DNA from: Sympetrum striolatum
Lineage: Eukaryota > Arthropoda > Insecta > Odonata > Libellulidae
Direction of reading: 5' to 3'
Length of the DNA: 64,000 nucleotides
NCBI GenBank assembly: GCA_947579665.1
Contig: OX388348.1
Location: 11,284,001 to 11,348,000, forward strand
Shown here piece after piece: positions 33,601 through 43,719 of this stretch. Under the pieces are notes generated by a model that saw only the letters and a list, made by a program, of their open reading frames with translations, had not been told where the DNA came from and did no database searches. Position numbers and translations under genes: made by a program. The stretch's first letter is position 1. Every line of letters begins with the position of its first letter.

Positions 33601-36600
33601 TGATATATCGACGCTACAAAACCTAGGTCGTGTTTTTCGGATATTAAATTAGTGGTCTAGTAAAAGTTTGTTTACCAGGAATTTTTTACAAATAGGGAAG
33701 GTTTAAGGTATTGTGTTAAGGGATTAGGCTAGATGCAGAAAAAAACACAAGGCTCTTAATATGAGATATGCCACATATTTCTTTGTACAGAAAATATGGG
33801 AACTACGCAAACAAAAATTTTCAATGACAAAGAAATAAAGTCTGCAACCTATAAAATTGAAGTTTACATGTCTTTCTTACAATAGCACCCTGGGGCGTAC
33901 TCTATGACAGCCTGGAGTGCCATGAGGCACCAAGTTTAATGCAATTATTGTGACAGGGCGCTGTGAAAATCTGTGCATCTCAAAATGAAAAAGTTAGGGA
34001 GCCCCTGGGTTATGGAATAGGTATAAACATATGTATACTCTTTTTTAAATATAAGAATTTGTCAAACAGTAAAGGAAAATGGTTCTTCGGTTTTCACAGT
34101 GATTGAGCTACAATTGACTTAAATCCAACTATTGAAACAACGACCAAATGGAAATTGATCAAAATAGCTGAGACTTGAGGATAAGAAATGAAACATGAGA
34201 TGTACATTATAAAATTACAGCTTCCTGCCACGAAGTATTTTATAGTTGCTCAAAACTATGTGGGCAATAATATGAGCCATTCTAAATGAAAATGGTTTCA
34301 TTTTTATGGTTGATTGAAATAACCCTTTCAAAACGCAATAGATTTATGTGTAGATGATAAATACAAACAATATGCAATCATAAATTATAGTGTTTCAACA
34401 GATACATATAATTAGCTATTTAATTGACAATTACTAATGGGCATATGTGGAAAGGGGGACTACCACTATGCGGTTAGATGACACACACTCACCAATTTTA
34501 AGTAGACAGACAAATAAGTAACAGATCAGTTTTAACGAAAAAATAACCAGGAACAACATATTATGGGTAAGGGCCATACTATTATTATAAAGGAAGTAGC
34601 CCTTTCAAGGTAAAAGTTTGGAAAAAAATTGAATAGGTGATGCTTCCAAATAATTGAAGTGAGATTTTCTGTTATTCTCATTTTACATTTCCTGTTTTCT
34701 AATTTGCATTAATTAAAATCTCTAATTCATAGAGGAAAACTACTGACTAATGACTTTTGGTCATGGTTTTTAAGTTAAGGTTTAGTTTTACACTCTGACC
34801 ACAAGGTTGCTGATACTGACCGTAAGGAGAACTGTAAGGTCTAACTATTATGCGAATAAAGCTAGCCAGAAAAAGACGATTTTTTAAGTTTCCAATTCTA
34901 GTAGCAAAGTTGCATATTTGCATGCTGATTAATAGGAAAATAAGGAAAAAATTCTTAAATTAGATTTTTAGTTTACACAAGCAGCCATACGGTTAACAAA
35001 AATCACAAAAACCAACAAAATTAACCTTTACATTAAAATTATAAGGACTACAACTTCTAATTTCTAATAGCCACAGAGCACTTCATTATTGATGTATTGT
35101 TAAAGGAAAAACAGTTTTATAACCCATGCTGTTCATTTTGAGTACTTAATTACAGCTCAAATTTCTGAATTTTCGTGAAAAACAAGTTATTTGCCATTTT
35201 GTAAGCAGAAGAAAATTTTGATATCAGAGGACCAACTTTCTTATTTTTTTTGTTATAAGAATGATTATATACATTCTATGTTAATGAGAGTAAATGGTTT
35301 TGCAGCTCTTTGCTCATTTCACATCATTTTTGTGAATTTATACCATGAACTCATGCCCAGGATTGTGCTGCAATTCGAGTTCCACCCACACCCTACCCAA
35401 CCATTCAACCAATTTTTCTATTATTCAGCATGCAAATATGCAACTTTTGAGCGTTATCAGAAATTAAAATGCAAAAAATCGTTTTTTTTGTCCCAGCCTT
35501 GTCGATTTCTCATTAATATAATCAATAAATGAATTTTCATGGAAAATCTGGGAATAAATCCATCATACTCACCATATCGAAAGACTTAGTGTTTCTAATG
35601 AATCCATGAATCTCTGCAGCTAGGCTATACCAAGCTCCTTTTCTGATTCCAAATTCGTCTGGATCCAGCTCTATCGCTTCATTGATACACCTCAGTGCCT
35701 CTTGCTGTGCTTTGGTTCCAAACAATAGTAGTACGGAAGCTTTAACAGCCAAAGCAGCCGCTTGACACACTTGGTTCAAAACCTTAAAAGAGCAGAAGAA
35801 AAAAAATACTATCCCACTATGTAGAGGGTGAAATAAAAGAAAAAAACAATCACATCATATCATTGTCCAAATGCAATATCCGTATTTAAATACCAGTCAA
35901 ACTTATTTTATGTCCATTTATCCTAAGCCCATGCCTTTACATACAGTCAACTTTACCTCGCCAAGAAGACTTGATGCATGATAATTATGGAATGGTAATA
36001 ATTATAATAATAATTTTATTACCCAAAAACCAAGAATACTGGTATAGGTATTGTCAAAAATTGTGGACACAATTAAAAAAATAATATAAGGCAATAAACA
36101 AAAGAGTATTGAAAGAAACAGAGGGAAAAGATAGCAAAAGATGCCAGATTTTTGAGACATCTCAACCTTATCCTTAATTGAACCCAAAATATTCTTTAAA
36201 TTAACATCACTGTAATAACACACTTTAAGATTATTATGTTTAAAAATGTTTGAGAGACCATTAGTTAATGGTGGGAAATATGGTATTTTAATATATTTAG
36301 TGTTTGAAACATCTCGAGTTTGAAAAAAAGGTGGAGCATTAGCTAATCAATATTTTAAATTTGTCTCTCTGAACTATGATGTCAATTAATGAAGTTCACA
36401 AGTCTATGAACAAGATGATGAAAATCGGCGTGTCGATGTGATATGGGATGCAAAGAGGATTTTGGGATAAAGTTATTTGATGAATAAATCTTTCAATAAA
36501 CGTCAAAATGCAAGTGGTTGGTGTTATATAGAGAGACTCGTTGCTATTTGTTTGTTTAATGTTAAATTCTATTTATTTTTCTGTTCGGTTGTTAGAGAAA

Positions 36601-39600
36601 GAGACTAACCCAATGCAATTGAAGCTATTGTGTGCTCTGCGATTAATTCAGAGTTATTAATGTTATAACAAAAATAGAGCAATAAATCCACAAGAATTAA
36701 AACAGTTAGAGTTTTGTTGTTATCTTTGCAAGGATACAACAAATTGGCGACAAGGAAAAACCAAAACTAGAAGATCTAGAAAGCCTGACACAACAACAAT
36801 CGGAATAAAGGACCGCCATTTTGAAAAAAAAATCAGTTATCACTAACAACGAATGCCTAAAGAGCCGGAATTCAATTCCACCCTGGAAACGAGGGATCGT
36901 TTCCTGGTGCGGGTGGATGACTATTTTGCAAGGGCCAATATCCCAGATAATGCAGAAAATGCGGCAAGGCATAAGGCTACTTTACGGCATGGTATGGGCA
37001 CAGTTTTACTGAAGAGCTACCTCGACGCTATGGGAATAGCGGCGGAAAATCATACATTCAAGGAAATTGTCACGGTGGTCAATAATTTGATCAATCCAGC
37101 GGCAGCGGTGATGGGTGAGCGCTTTAATTTTTTTCATCGCCATAAATTGCCAGAAGAATCACTGGAAGACTTTTTAGCAGCACTTAAACGCATGGCGCTA
37201 ACCTGTAATTTTGCGGAAGACGCTACGCACCCCGAGGATTGCTGTATTCGGGACCAGTTTGTATTTGCTTTTGGCAACAGGGATGTACAAAGCTACCTAT
37301 TGCAGCAGGAGAGTCTGTCGGTGAACAATATGGTGAAGTTCGCCAAACATTTTCTCTCATCACGTCAAATGGCCAATCAATTCATGCAAAGCGCCAGTGC
37401 TAACGAAAACGCAGTGGGAGATAATATTTTCAATACTAAACCGGTAAGAGGAAAGGTTAGTAAAAGTCACCAGTGCTAACACTGCGGAAAGGGCCATCAG
37501 GGTGAGTGTCGTTTCAAGGCGGCAACATGTTTTCAATGTGGCACGAAGGGTCACATAGCCACAATATGCAAATCTAGCAAAAACCGAAAGCAGAACACAT
37601 CGCCAAAACATTGGAAAGGAAAACGAGTCAGCGCAGCGAAAATTGATCATGATTCCAGCGACTCTTCGGGAAAAAGCGACGGAGAGGAGGATGCAGTGGA
37701 TATAATGGAAATCCACAACTTGGTCAGAGAAAACTCTGCATCGAAATATTGCATCAATGTGAAAATCAATGCGAGAAAGTTACTTTTGCAACTTGACACT
37801 GGCAGTCGTGAGACAATCTTAAGCAAGGCCACATGGGAAAAGATAGGGGCACCAAAGTTGAAACCGGCAAAGATGAAATTTCGTTCGTACTCCAATCACA
37901 AATTGAAAATTTTGGGCGTTGGTGACTTTGATGTTGAGTACCGGGGAAGAACAATTTTTGAAAATGCCGTTTTATGTGCTCAACGACGCAGATCAAGCTT
38001 CTCTATTGGGGCGAAAATGGATTGACTCAATGGAAATCGAGTTACGTAAATGCTGTTGCAAGGTGACATCCGTTGACAAAGTGGATGTGAAAGTCAAACC
38101 CCTGAGCATGGAAGAGCTTTCCATAGGGAGACAACATGAGAAGAAAATGATTGGAGGGAAAGACACTGGATTGGATATGAAAGTTAAATCGTTGGTGAAC
38201 GAGTTCAACAATCTCTTTGATGGATCCTTGGGAAAAATAAAGGGAGTCAAGGCAAGCCTGACATTTTCGGATGAGAAAACTTTTAAGATGTTTTGGCCAG
38301 CCAGGAAAGTGCCTTTTGCGTTGGAAGAAAAGGTTTCAATGGAATTGGATCGCTTGGAGAAGCGTCACATTCTGGAAAAGATATCGGATGATATATCCAA
38401 ATTTGCTTCTCCGATTGTGGTCGTGGCAAAGCGTGGATCAGGGGCTATCCGAATTTGCGGAGATTTCAAGGTCTTGGTGAACAAGGCGCTGATAGTGGAC
38501 CAGTATCCACTGCCCAGAGTGGAGGATATTTTTGCTTCGATAGGAAAGGCTAAATATTTTGCTATGTTGGACCTCGCCGAAGCTTACCATCAAATTGAGT
38601 TGAACAAAGAGGCACAGAAATGACTGGTCATCAATACCAAAAATGGACTGTACCGATACAAGTGTCTACCCTTTGGCATTGCATCCGCTCCTGCTATCTT
38701 TCAATGAACAATAGACATGGTACTGTGAGGACTATCCAGAGTTAGTCGATTTTTGGACGACGTACTCGTTGCTTCAAAAACTAGAGAAGAGCTTAACAGC
38801 CGCCTACGGTCCGTATTTCAACATTTCCAAGAATTTGGAATTCGACTGGGTCTAAACAAGTGCGTCTTTGGGGCAAGCTCTGTTAAATATTTGGGACATG
38901 TCATTGACAAACATGGGCTTCACGCTACCGAGGACAAGGTCACGGCGATTCAAAATGCACCAGAGCCAAAGAATGTCAATGAGCTTCGTTCATTTTTGGG
39001 CTTTATCAATTATTATGGAAAGTTAGTAAAAAATCTTGCAACCATATGCACACCACTTTATGAGCTTTTGGCAAAGGAAGTGAAATGGAAGTGGTCTGTC
39101 AGCCAGAAAAAGGCTTTTGCGAAGTTGAAAGAAGTCATGGCCAAACCACCAGTTCTGTGCCATTACAACCTGGATTTTATCTTGGGTTTGGCTACAGATG
39201 CATCTGCTTATGGGGTAGGTGCAACTTTGTTCCATATCTTACCTGATGGAACTGAGAAGCCAATAGCTTATGCTTCGCAAACTCTTTCATTTGCCCGTCG
39301 AAACTACGCTCAAGTAGAACATGAGGCGTATTCAATCATTTTTGGAGTCACCAAGTTTCGACAGTATTTGTATGGACGTAGTTTCGAACTGTACACGGAC
39401 CATAAGCCACTACTAGCACTTTTTGCTGCCGATAAACCTATTCCGGACCGTACATCTGCAAGGCTAAAGCATTGGGCTTTGACCTTGATGGGGTATTCCT
39501 ACAACCTCCATTTCAAGCCAACTGCAAAACACGCAAATGCCGATGGTCTGTCGCGACTGCCCATTCAACAAAACATGGACGAAGATATGTTCGATATAGA

Positions 39601-42493
39601 TGAAGACCAAATAACAGAATTCTCTGCAAGAAAAGTTGCAGTTGCTACACGACAAGGTGTTGAGTCAAGTTCTTCGCGCTATGAATTCCAATTGGCCAAA
39701 TCCAATTGAGAAAGAGTTGGAACCATTTCATAAGCGTGAAAGTGAGCTAGCTATCGAGAATGGCTGTATTTTTTGAGGCTCTAAGATGGTCATCCCAAAA
39801 GAATTGCAATCAGCGGTGCTATGCGAATTGCACGAAGGACATCCTGGTATGACCAAAATGTAAAATTTTGCCCGTACAGGAGTTTGGTGGCCTTGGTCTA
39901 GGTCTCCACATGTGGACCAAACAGAATTAGTTCACCCAGCACGAAGATCAGAGCGTCTAAACAAAGGCATGGCCCCAAAAAGACTGATCGAGGAATGCCA
40001 TGTCGTGATTTGAAGATAGAGGAGAAGAAGAATATTTAAGGAGGGAGGAATGTTATACAGAGAGACTCGTTGCTATTTGTTAGTTTAATGTTATTGTTAA
40101 ATTCTATTTATTTTTCTGTTCGGTTGTTAGAGAAAGAGACTAACCCAATGCAATTGAAGCTATTGTGTGCTCTGTGATTAATTAAGAGTTATTAATGTTA
40201 TAACAAAATTTATAGAGCAATAAATCCACAAGAATTAAAACAGTTAGAGTTTTGTTGTTATCTTTGCAAGGATAGAACAGTTGGAAACTCTAGAAACCAA
40301 AACATCTAGAAATGGCAGATTTAATGATAATAATGGAATGGTAATAATTATAATAATAATCTTATTACCCAAAGACCAAGAATATTGGTATAGGTATGGT
40401 TAAAAAATAGTGGACACACTTAAATAATATAAAGCAATAAACAAAAGAGTAATGAAAGACACAGGGAAAAGTTAGCAAAAGATTGTAGTACAACAGAAAA
40501 ACAAATCAAAAACTAAAGTTACAAGGTTGACCATCCTATTTAAATATTCATTTACTGAGTTCAGATGGTTTTCCATGAGCTACTCTAGAATATTTTATCT
40601 CAAATTTAGGAGTGGTTGCATTTCTTGCACCCACAGATCATTTGTTGAAAAATATAACTGCCGAGTAATTAGGCTGTTTGAAGTTTTTGCTAGCTGGTGT
40701 CAGGGCATATCAATGAATTCAGCATGACGAGTGTTATGAGAACATAATGTAGAACAAGCTATAAACCTATTATATAAATGTAGACAAGGATAATAGAACT
40801 GGATCACAGTCTTAGTCAAAAAGTTAAAAATCGAATTACTTTTGATGAAACCTAAAAATTTTAAGGCACGGGAATGACTAGAAGATAAATGAAGGTTTAA
40901 ATCTAATTTAGAATACAAAATAAGGTCAGTAATTGATTGGAGTCTTAGAGGCTCGTTATTATTGATACAGTATGAATGCAAGGCGGTAGAGTTAAAAAAC
41001 TCTACCTTTTTAAGAGTGAAGGAAATAAACTTGCATTTGGGTATGCTAGGGAATATAACAAAATATATTAATTAAATATAAAAAAGTAGACCAATAATTT
41101 CCTTTGTTTGATAATAATTTAACCACAAAAAGATTTGTTCTTTTTTGGACTCAACAAAGTGAGTTTTATGTTCTTTGTGATTAATTTAGAATAGGTTTTC
41201 AGGCAATTTATTAGGTCAAAAGAACATCAGTTTAACAGCGTCTACCTTTGTAATCGACCTTAATTAGGAGAGGTCTACATGGGGATGCAAGGAAAACCGC
41301 TTCAAGAATCAGGCAGGGAGGAGATGGGAAATAAACATAGAGAAAACCCAAGGTAAGAGAACATGCCCAGAAAAACGTAGATCTGAGTTCGATTTCTGTT
41401 AACTTCAGACAATTTCACCTCCACTTATCCTTGAGAGTACTTTAATTTACAAAAAGAATAAAAGTAATACAAACTGAAACAATTATTATCATAATGTATT
41501 ATCAGATCCTTGAAGAGCTAACCATGAAGATTTTTTAATAAGAAGTATGACCCACTCAGTGGAATTACCCAAGCCATATGGAGTAAATGAAGGAATACAT
41601 CTTTTAAGCCTGTTACCCTCTCTATTTAACCATGCAAGTTTAAAAATTGTTCATATTCAACATTTTAATAATTGATATTGCATATAATAACCCTTCTTGT
41701 GGGTGTTTTCCTGCAGCTGATTTTTTTTCCTAAGCTCTTAACTTAGGCTTTTTAAAACCACAAAGTAAATTTCTTCTTTGTACATTTTTTAAGCTATCTC
41801 TTTATTACATTTATTTGACGAAGGTTTAGATGTAAGAAGAAGCTGTATGGCCTCAATCTCACCCTAAATAAAGTCCTTTTATTATTATTATATGCTAAAT
41901 TGATTCGATTAATAATTCATTGATTTGTCTTCAATTTATTTTATAGCTTGTGAATATATATGCATATATCTATGAAGGATTCTCTCGTGAATTAAAATTA
42001 AATTAAATCTATTTCACATTACAGATGCTCTGAGTACTCACGTGGAAGGACTTAATACGAGAGAAGATACTTCTTGCCTTATCATTATCTCCTTTTTCTT
42101 CATACATAAACATTTCACATGAAAACAGAATATGCTCAAAGCCAGGGATGATCTCTTTGAAGAAGTTTTCATTTCTGCTGTTCAGCAAAATTTCTGAAGA
42201 TGAATTAAGCACAGCAATGGCCTTCTCTTCCTCTTTCCTTTTGATGTGCATGCACATCAGTAATATATGATAGCAGAACCTGCGCCACTGACTATCTTCC
42301 TCTGGTGACAATTTTTCGTCAAACTTCATCATCAAACTATTAGCTTTCAGGTTGTCACGGCATTCATTCCAAGTAAAAGGACAATATATTTCTTTTCCCT
42401 CATATTTTCTAGATTGAGGGCAGGGTGCTGCCTCAGTCTTGTTAAGGTGCTCCCCATTTTCTCCTTCAATTTTGCCTTGTTCATCTGATGCAC
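21485..42493 (-). CDS. Tetratricopeptide-repeat protein, IFIT-like (copy 1)
   Basis: Six exons join in frame on the minus strand: 42493-42042, 35782-35573, 31847-31621, 28077-27861, 27769-27554 and 21634-21485. They give about 490 residues plus an unlocated N-terminal exon. The first visible exon has YCPFTWN, which recalls the CHFTW motif near the start of IFIT proteins. Helical TPR-like repeats follow, including ALRCINEAIELDPDEF, TAFDRVLKMDPDHKSALIGM, NDYKEALKYYEKA and ARYWEKAVTSGPSA. Length and all-helical make-up fit IFIT-type TPR proteins of about 480 residues; in vertebrates these bind RNA or protein partners in the cytoplasm. Its role here is unknown. All visible exons are open. The introns carry most of the window's large transposons. 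The IFIT link is a resemblance, the TPR call is firmer. Confidence 0.75.
21831..21915. repeat. Copy of the element's own flank inside the element
   Basis: Directly inside the left inverted repeat, about 85 bp (GAGAAAAGATTACAAGAAAG and onward) repeat the flanking DNA at 21306-21395 almost exactly. Confidence 0.85.
22230..22850. repeat. Two tandem units of about 330 bp
   Basis: Landmarks repeat in order: GGTTCGATGCCAGAG, TTTCTCTCATAAGGAATAT, GGGAAAAGTAGGA, AGAAGATGTATATTAAG. The GGTTCGATGCC block resembles a pol III B box but no convincing A box is paired with it. The family is related to repeats at 45790-46860 and 56200-56700. Confidence 0.75.
23215..24692 (-). pseudogene. Decayed mariner-family transposase
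   Basis: On the minus strand, near 23500-23220, fragments read GRWIGRDRPNPVT, then KVPDLNHIHFFLWGYFKELV and EGCHFKNLL. This is the end of a mariner-like DDE domain, with consensus RSPDLTPLDFFLWG. A terminal inverted repeat of the type ACAGGGTGTCCCAAAAAGTC sits at about 24669-24690. It has many stops and no intact partner end was found. Confidence 0.65.
23950..24060. repeat. Dispersed repeat, copy 2
   Basis: Inverted counterpart of 7180-7290, sharing GGCTCCCAATAATGG-type and ACTTTGTAATACTCGCGAG-type segments. Confidence 0.5.
24700..25680. other. Interior of the 4.19-kb element, no gene seen
   Basis: AT-rich DNA with no recognisable coding sequence, lying between the mariner remnant and the right inverted repeat. 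Confidence 0.4.
26058..26591 (+). mobile_element. Mariner-type non-autonomous element, copy 1
   Basis: The ends are AAGGTATGTTCTAAAATTTCC and its inverted form, with TA on both sides. The interior reads like a decayed transposase (FNDDLLMHYICQHLAP, then stops). It is shared with copy 2 of the duplication, so it was present before the duplication. Confidence 0.75.
26644..27470. mobile_element. TTAA-type (piggyBac-like) MITE, copy 1
   Basis: The left end is CACTAGAAGGACGG and the right end is CCTCCTAGTG. TTAA is on the right; on the left it is mutated to GTAA. GGTGGTCAAATGA-type motifs lie near both ends. It is the orthologue of 58104-58928. A minus-strand ORF inside it has no recognised product. 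Confidence 0.75.
27554..27769 (-). CDS. TPR gene copy 1, exon 5
   Basis: It runs from MKSMIDDNYNP to SAKEVW, 72 codons, phase 0 at both ends. The acceptor is TTCACAACAG and the donor is GTAAGAC. It is nearly identical to 59012-59227. Confidence 0.85.
27861..28077 (-). CDS. TPR gene copy 1, exon 4 (GC donor)
   Basis: The acceptor is TTTTCTTTTCAG. It encodes SGMGLIKLP through a clear TPR unit to SYVIE. The donor reads GAG followed by GCAAGTAG, a GC-AG intron that is kept in copy 2. The following intron is only 91 bp. Confidence 0.85.
28677..31164 (+). pseudogene. Tigger/pogo transposase remnant
   Basis: It starts MDKTSLTKKKTK and continues in fragments. The CENP-B-like DNA-binding part ends in KASNGWLDRFKKRYGS. 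The DDE core then shows YNLDETGLFF at about 29188, DNAPVH at about 29512 and KMQPLDMG at about 29600. The last two aspartates are about 31 residues apart, as expected of pogo/Tigger. The C-terminal part resumes at 30620-31160 with WTLFHAERGIDRAWDSV and LFNNYLSGIEKI. Frameshifts at about 29280 and 29450 and an insert at about 29680-30610 disable it. Confidence 0.85.
30320..30462 (+). repeat. tRNA-derived SINE-like insert
   Basis: GCCATGTGGGTAACGC resembles a pol III A-box region, and TTTCAAATCCTGG about 45 bp later resembles a B box. A (CTA)n tail follows. It lies inside the Tigger coding region. Confidence 0.5.
31621..31847 (-). CDS. TPR gene copy 1, exon 3
   Basis: It encodes MPSFEERRLAERSVLKNPFP to SLTR. 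The acceptor is TTTTATAG and the donor is GTACGT, in phase 2. The intron after it holds the Tigger/pogo element. Confidence 0.85.
32221..32318 (-). repeat. Penelope-like inverted arm, left
   Basis: Inverted copy of 33309-33404, sharing for example AGTAAGTAAGGAAAGCAAGA and GATGCAACGAGTAAGGTGAA with that arm's reverse complement. Confidence 0.85.
33309..33404 (+). repeat. Penelope-like inverted arm, right
   Basis: Contains TTACTCTTCACCTTACTCG and TCTTGCTTTCCTTACTTACT, the reverse complement of the left arm with a few mismatches. Confidence 0.85.
33590..33650 (+). other. Hammerhead-ribozyme-like motif beside the Penelope element
   Basis: CCTGATGA is followed by about 14 nt, then AAAACCTAGGTCGTG. 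A hammerhead needs CTGATGA, a stem, GAAAC and an H in the GTC cleavage triplet. All are present except that GAAA reads AAAA, and stem II is weak. Penelope-like elements are known to carry such ribozymes. Confidence 0.4.
33670..35520. other. TPR intron, no element recognised
   Basis: AT-rich intron sequence. A 113-codon plus-strand ORF at 35191-35532 is antisense to the intron and has no recognised features. Confidence 0.4.
35573..35782 (-). CDS. TPR gene copy 1, exon 2
   Basis: It encodes VLNQVCQAAALAVKASVLLL through ALRCINEAIELDPDEFG to KSFDM, 70 codons. The acceptor is CTCTTTTAAG and the donor is GTGAGTATG. No counterpart is seen for copy 2 inside the window. Confidence 0.8.
35990..36250 (-). 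pseudogene. LINE 3' end, antisense, copy A
   Basis: The minus strand reads a degenerate ORF end followed by GGGTAATAAAATTATTATTA, a LINE-type simple-repeat tail. About 150 bp match 40335-40490. Confidence 0.55.
36522..36741 (+). repeat. 5' LTR
   Basis: 220 bp, starting TGTTATATAGAGAG and ending GGATACAACA. ATTGGCGACAAGG follows in the usual primer-binding position. Confidence 0.93.
36853..37690 (+). pseudogene. gag-like region with zinc knuckles
   Basis: A 208-codon ORF gives a capsid-like region and ends in a TAA at 37477-37479. In frame after the stop come two CCHC knuckles (CGKGHQGEC and CFQCGTKGHIATIC). The stop lies between the first two cysteines of the first knuckle, so it truncates the protein just before its nucleic-acid-binding part. 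Confidence 0.85.
37690..39840 (+). pseudogene. pol: protease, RT, RNase H, integrase stub
   Basis: The protease shows LLLQLDTGSRETIL at about 37780. A frameshift near 37920-38000 precedes RT, which has YPLPRVEDIFA, YFAMLDLAEAYHQIEL and, after stops at about 38620 and 38705, RFLDDVLVA. RNase H has LATDASAYGVGATLF and LYTDHKPLL. Only the start of the integrase zinc region remains (LHEGHPGMTK, then a stop), followed by a jump to the 3' end. Confidence 0.9.
40051..40279 (+). repeat. 3' LTR
   Basis: 229 bp, with a few substitutions and small insertions relative to the 5' LTR (for example TTATTG near the start). The insertion is therefore not very recent. Confidence 0.93.
40330..41170 (-). pseudogene. 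Jockey/CR1-like LINE fragment, antisense, copy B
   Basis: On the minus strand, HSYCINNNEPLRLQSITDL, then LILYSKLDLNLHL and RALKFLGFIKSNS match the RT C-terminal region of Jockey/CR1 LINEs (consensus VKDLGVxFDSKLxFxxHI, then ALKxLGFI). The 3' tail is the TAATTATAATAATAAT run at about 40340. Confidence 0.75.
41180..41820. other. TPR intron, no element recognised
   Basis: AT-rich sequence without supported features. Confidence 0.4.
41830..41893 (+). repeat. Non-LTR element 3' tail with (ATT)n
   Basis: CTCACCCTAAATAAAGTCC is followed by a TTATTATTATTA run, similar in form to the tail at 5258-5358. Confidence 0.5.
42042..42493 (-). CDS. TPR gene copy 1, first visible exon
   Basis: It begins after TTGCTTCCTGTAG by completing a split glycine codon (GT), and ends before GTGAGTACTC. 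It encodes 150 codons with an acidic start, YCPFTWNECRDN, and amphipathic helices to IKSFH. The start-codon exon must be further right and was not recognised. Confidence 0.8.
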
Positions 42494-42832
42494 CTACAGG
42501 AAGCAAAAGAAAAATGAAGGAATGGTGTCCATCCCACTAATACTGACTAAAGTGGGATAAAGAAAATATAGAAAAAGGAGAGTAATTAAAAATGTAAGCA
42601 TTTATATTTAAACAGCAACCAAAGCTATTTAAAAATCTAGCATTCAACCAACAGCTCTTTTGTCTAGAGCAGGGGTCTTCAAACTACAGGGGTCTTCAAA
42701 CTAGGGGCTGACTTAACCAACGAGGTTCAAATAAAAAAGAATCAAAACATATATGTTGTTTTTAATTATTAATTTAATATTATGAAATATAATAATTCTT
42801 CAATTTTAATTCGGTAAAAACGTTACGTCCAC

Positions 42833-43141
42833 CAGGGCCGTGCGCATGCTCGTGGGAGGGGTTTTTCAGTCAGGTGCGCGGGCTTTTAGGCCCTTTTCTT
42901 CGTGAAACTCGATTTCTGATTAGCGCAAAAGTGTGAATCACCGAGACGAAAGAAGGATCCTGACAGACGTTAATATGAAAGTTAAAAGAGGCACTAAATT
43001 TTGGAAGAAAAAGTTTACTGAATGAAACATTTAATAATTTCATTTTATCCTATCTTCAGTTCATCATTCGTGGAACTTTTTGTATGAAGGATCCTCATGG
43101 GGGGTTCGAACCCCCAAAATCCCCCCGTGCGCACGGGCCTG
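42833..43141. mobile_element. hAT-type MITE, 309 bp
   Basis: The ends CAGGGCCGTGCGCA and TGCGCACGGGCCTG are inverted with one shift. The flanks ACGTCCAC (42825-42832) and ACGTTTAC (43142-43149) are an 8-bp duplication with two mismatches. A short G run and C runs lie inside. There is also a doubled CAGGGGTCTTCAAACTA at about 42670-42700, the terminus type of another hAT element. Confidence 0.8.
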
Positions 43142-43719
43142 ACGTTTACATAAGTGGAGGCTTATCTCGGCAGAATAGGCGTACTGATAGGAAAGCTGTC
43201 GAAAACTTTCTGAAGATAGTCCATAATGCAGAATAAGCAACAGGAATGGACTGCTTGCAGCTAGTGGACCCTCATTTATCTTTCTACCTGCCAAAGGACC
43301 CTCCGTAAATCTACATGGACCCCTGGGATTCCATATAGACCACCTTGGGATAAAATTCTACTTTAGTACCGTCAGCCATTTTTTTTAATCCACTAGATTT
43401 AGCCCTATTTCGATTAAATTTTCAGGGATTGTACCTCAAACATTGCGGATTATACATCTATTTAATGCGAGTAAGTACCTACTATAGTAATTAACATATT
43501 TCGATTAGAGTGACTGAAGTACAGGAATGGCATCGGGAGACCATGTTTGAAGTGTTAGTAATGGCGTAAAGTAGAATTTTACCCACCTTGGGGACCTATA
43601 CTCCAGAAGATTGTATATAACAAACGTTTCCGTTTGGCAATTTCCATCAGGACAGCGGAATGCAAACTACATTTACACCCATTTTAATCTATTACAATCA
43701 ATGTCTCTTAAAATTAGAG

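Larger units (their letters stand above)
32206..33660 (-). mobile_element. Penelope-like element with inverted flanking repeats
   Basis: The minus strand encodes the reverse-transcriptase YVDD box (WYRYVDDVICVW, about 33270-33230), then LDLLISIANGRHEFSIYRKP. A frameshifted GIY-YIG endonuclease follows (SGVYRLNF, then CDCFYIGQTGR, about 32680-32600) and a C-terminal region to about 32370. This RT plus GIY-YIG order is diagnostic of Penelope-like elements. Repeats of about 96 bp flank it in inverted orientation (32221-32318 and 33309-33404), as pseudo-LTRs can do in this group. It lies in a TPR intron, and its 5' RT part is missing. Confidence 0.85.
36522..40279 (+). mobile_element. Ty3/gypsy LTR retrotransposon, 3.76 kb, internally deleted
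   Basis: The LTRs are at 36522-36741 and 40051-40279, with TGTT...AACA ends and an exact 5-bp target duplication GTTGG (36517-36521 and 40280-40284). A purine tract AAGGAGGGAGGAA abuts the 3' LTR. The internal region holds gag, protease, RT and RNase H in the gypsy order, but almost all of integrase is missing. It lies in the first visible TPR intron. The two zinc knuckles and the protein sequence suggest a Mag-like lineage, which is tentative. Confidence 0.95.

Noticed and set aside
35191..35532. 113-codon plus-strand ORF in a TPR intron
   Set aside because: Low-complexity Phe/Tyr-rich composition, no recognised domain and no splice context.
36706..39709. Several minus-strand ORFs of 60-118 codons opposite the LTR element
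   Set aside because: They are shadows of the gag and pol frames on the plus strand.
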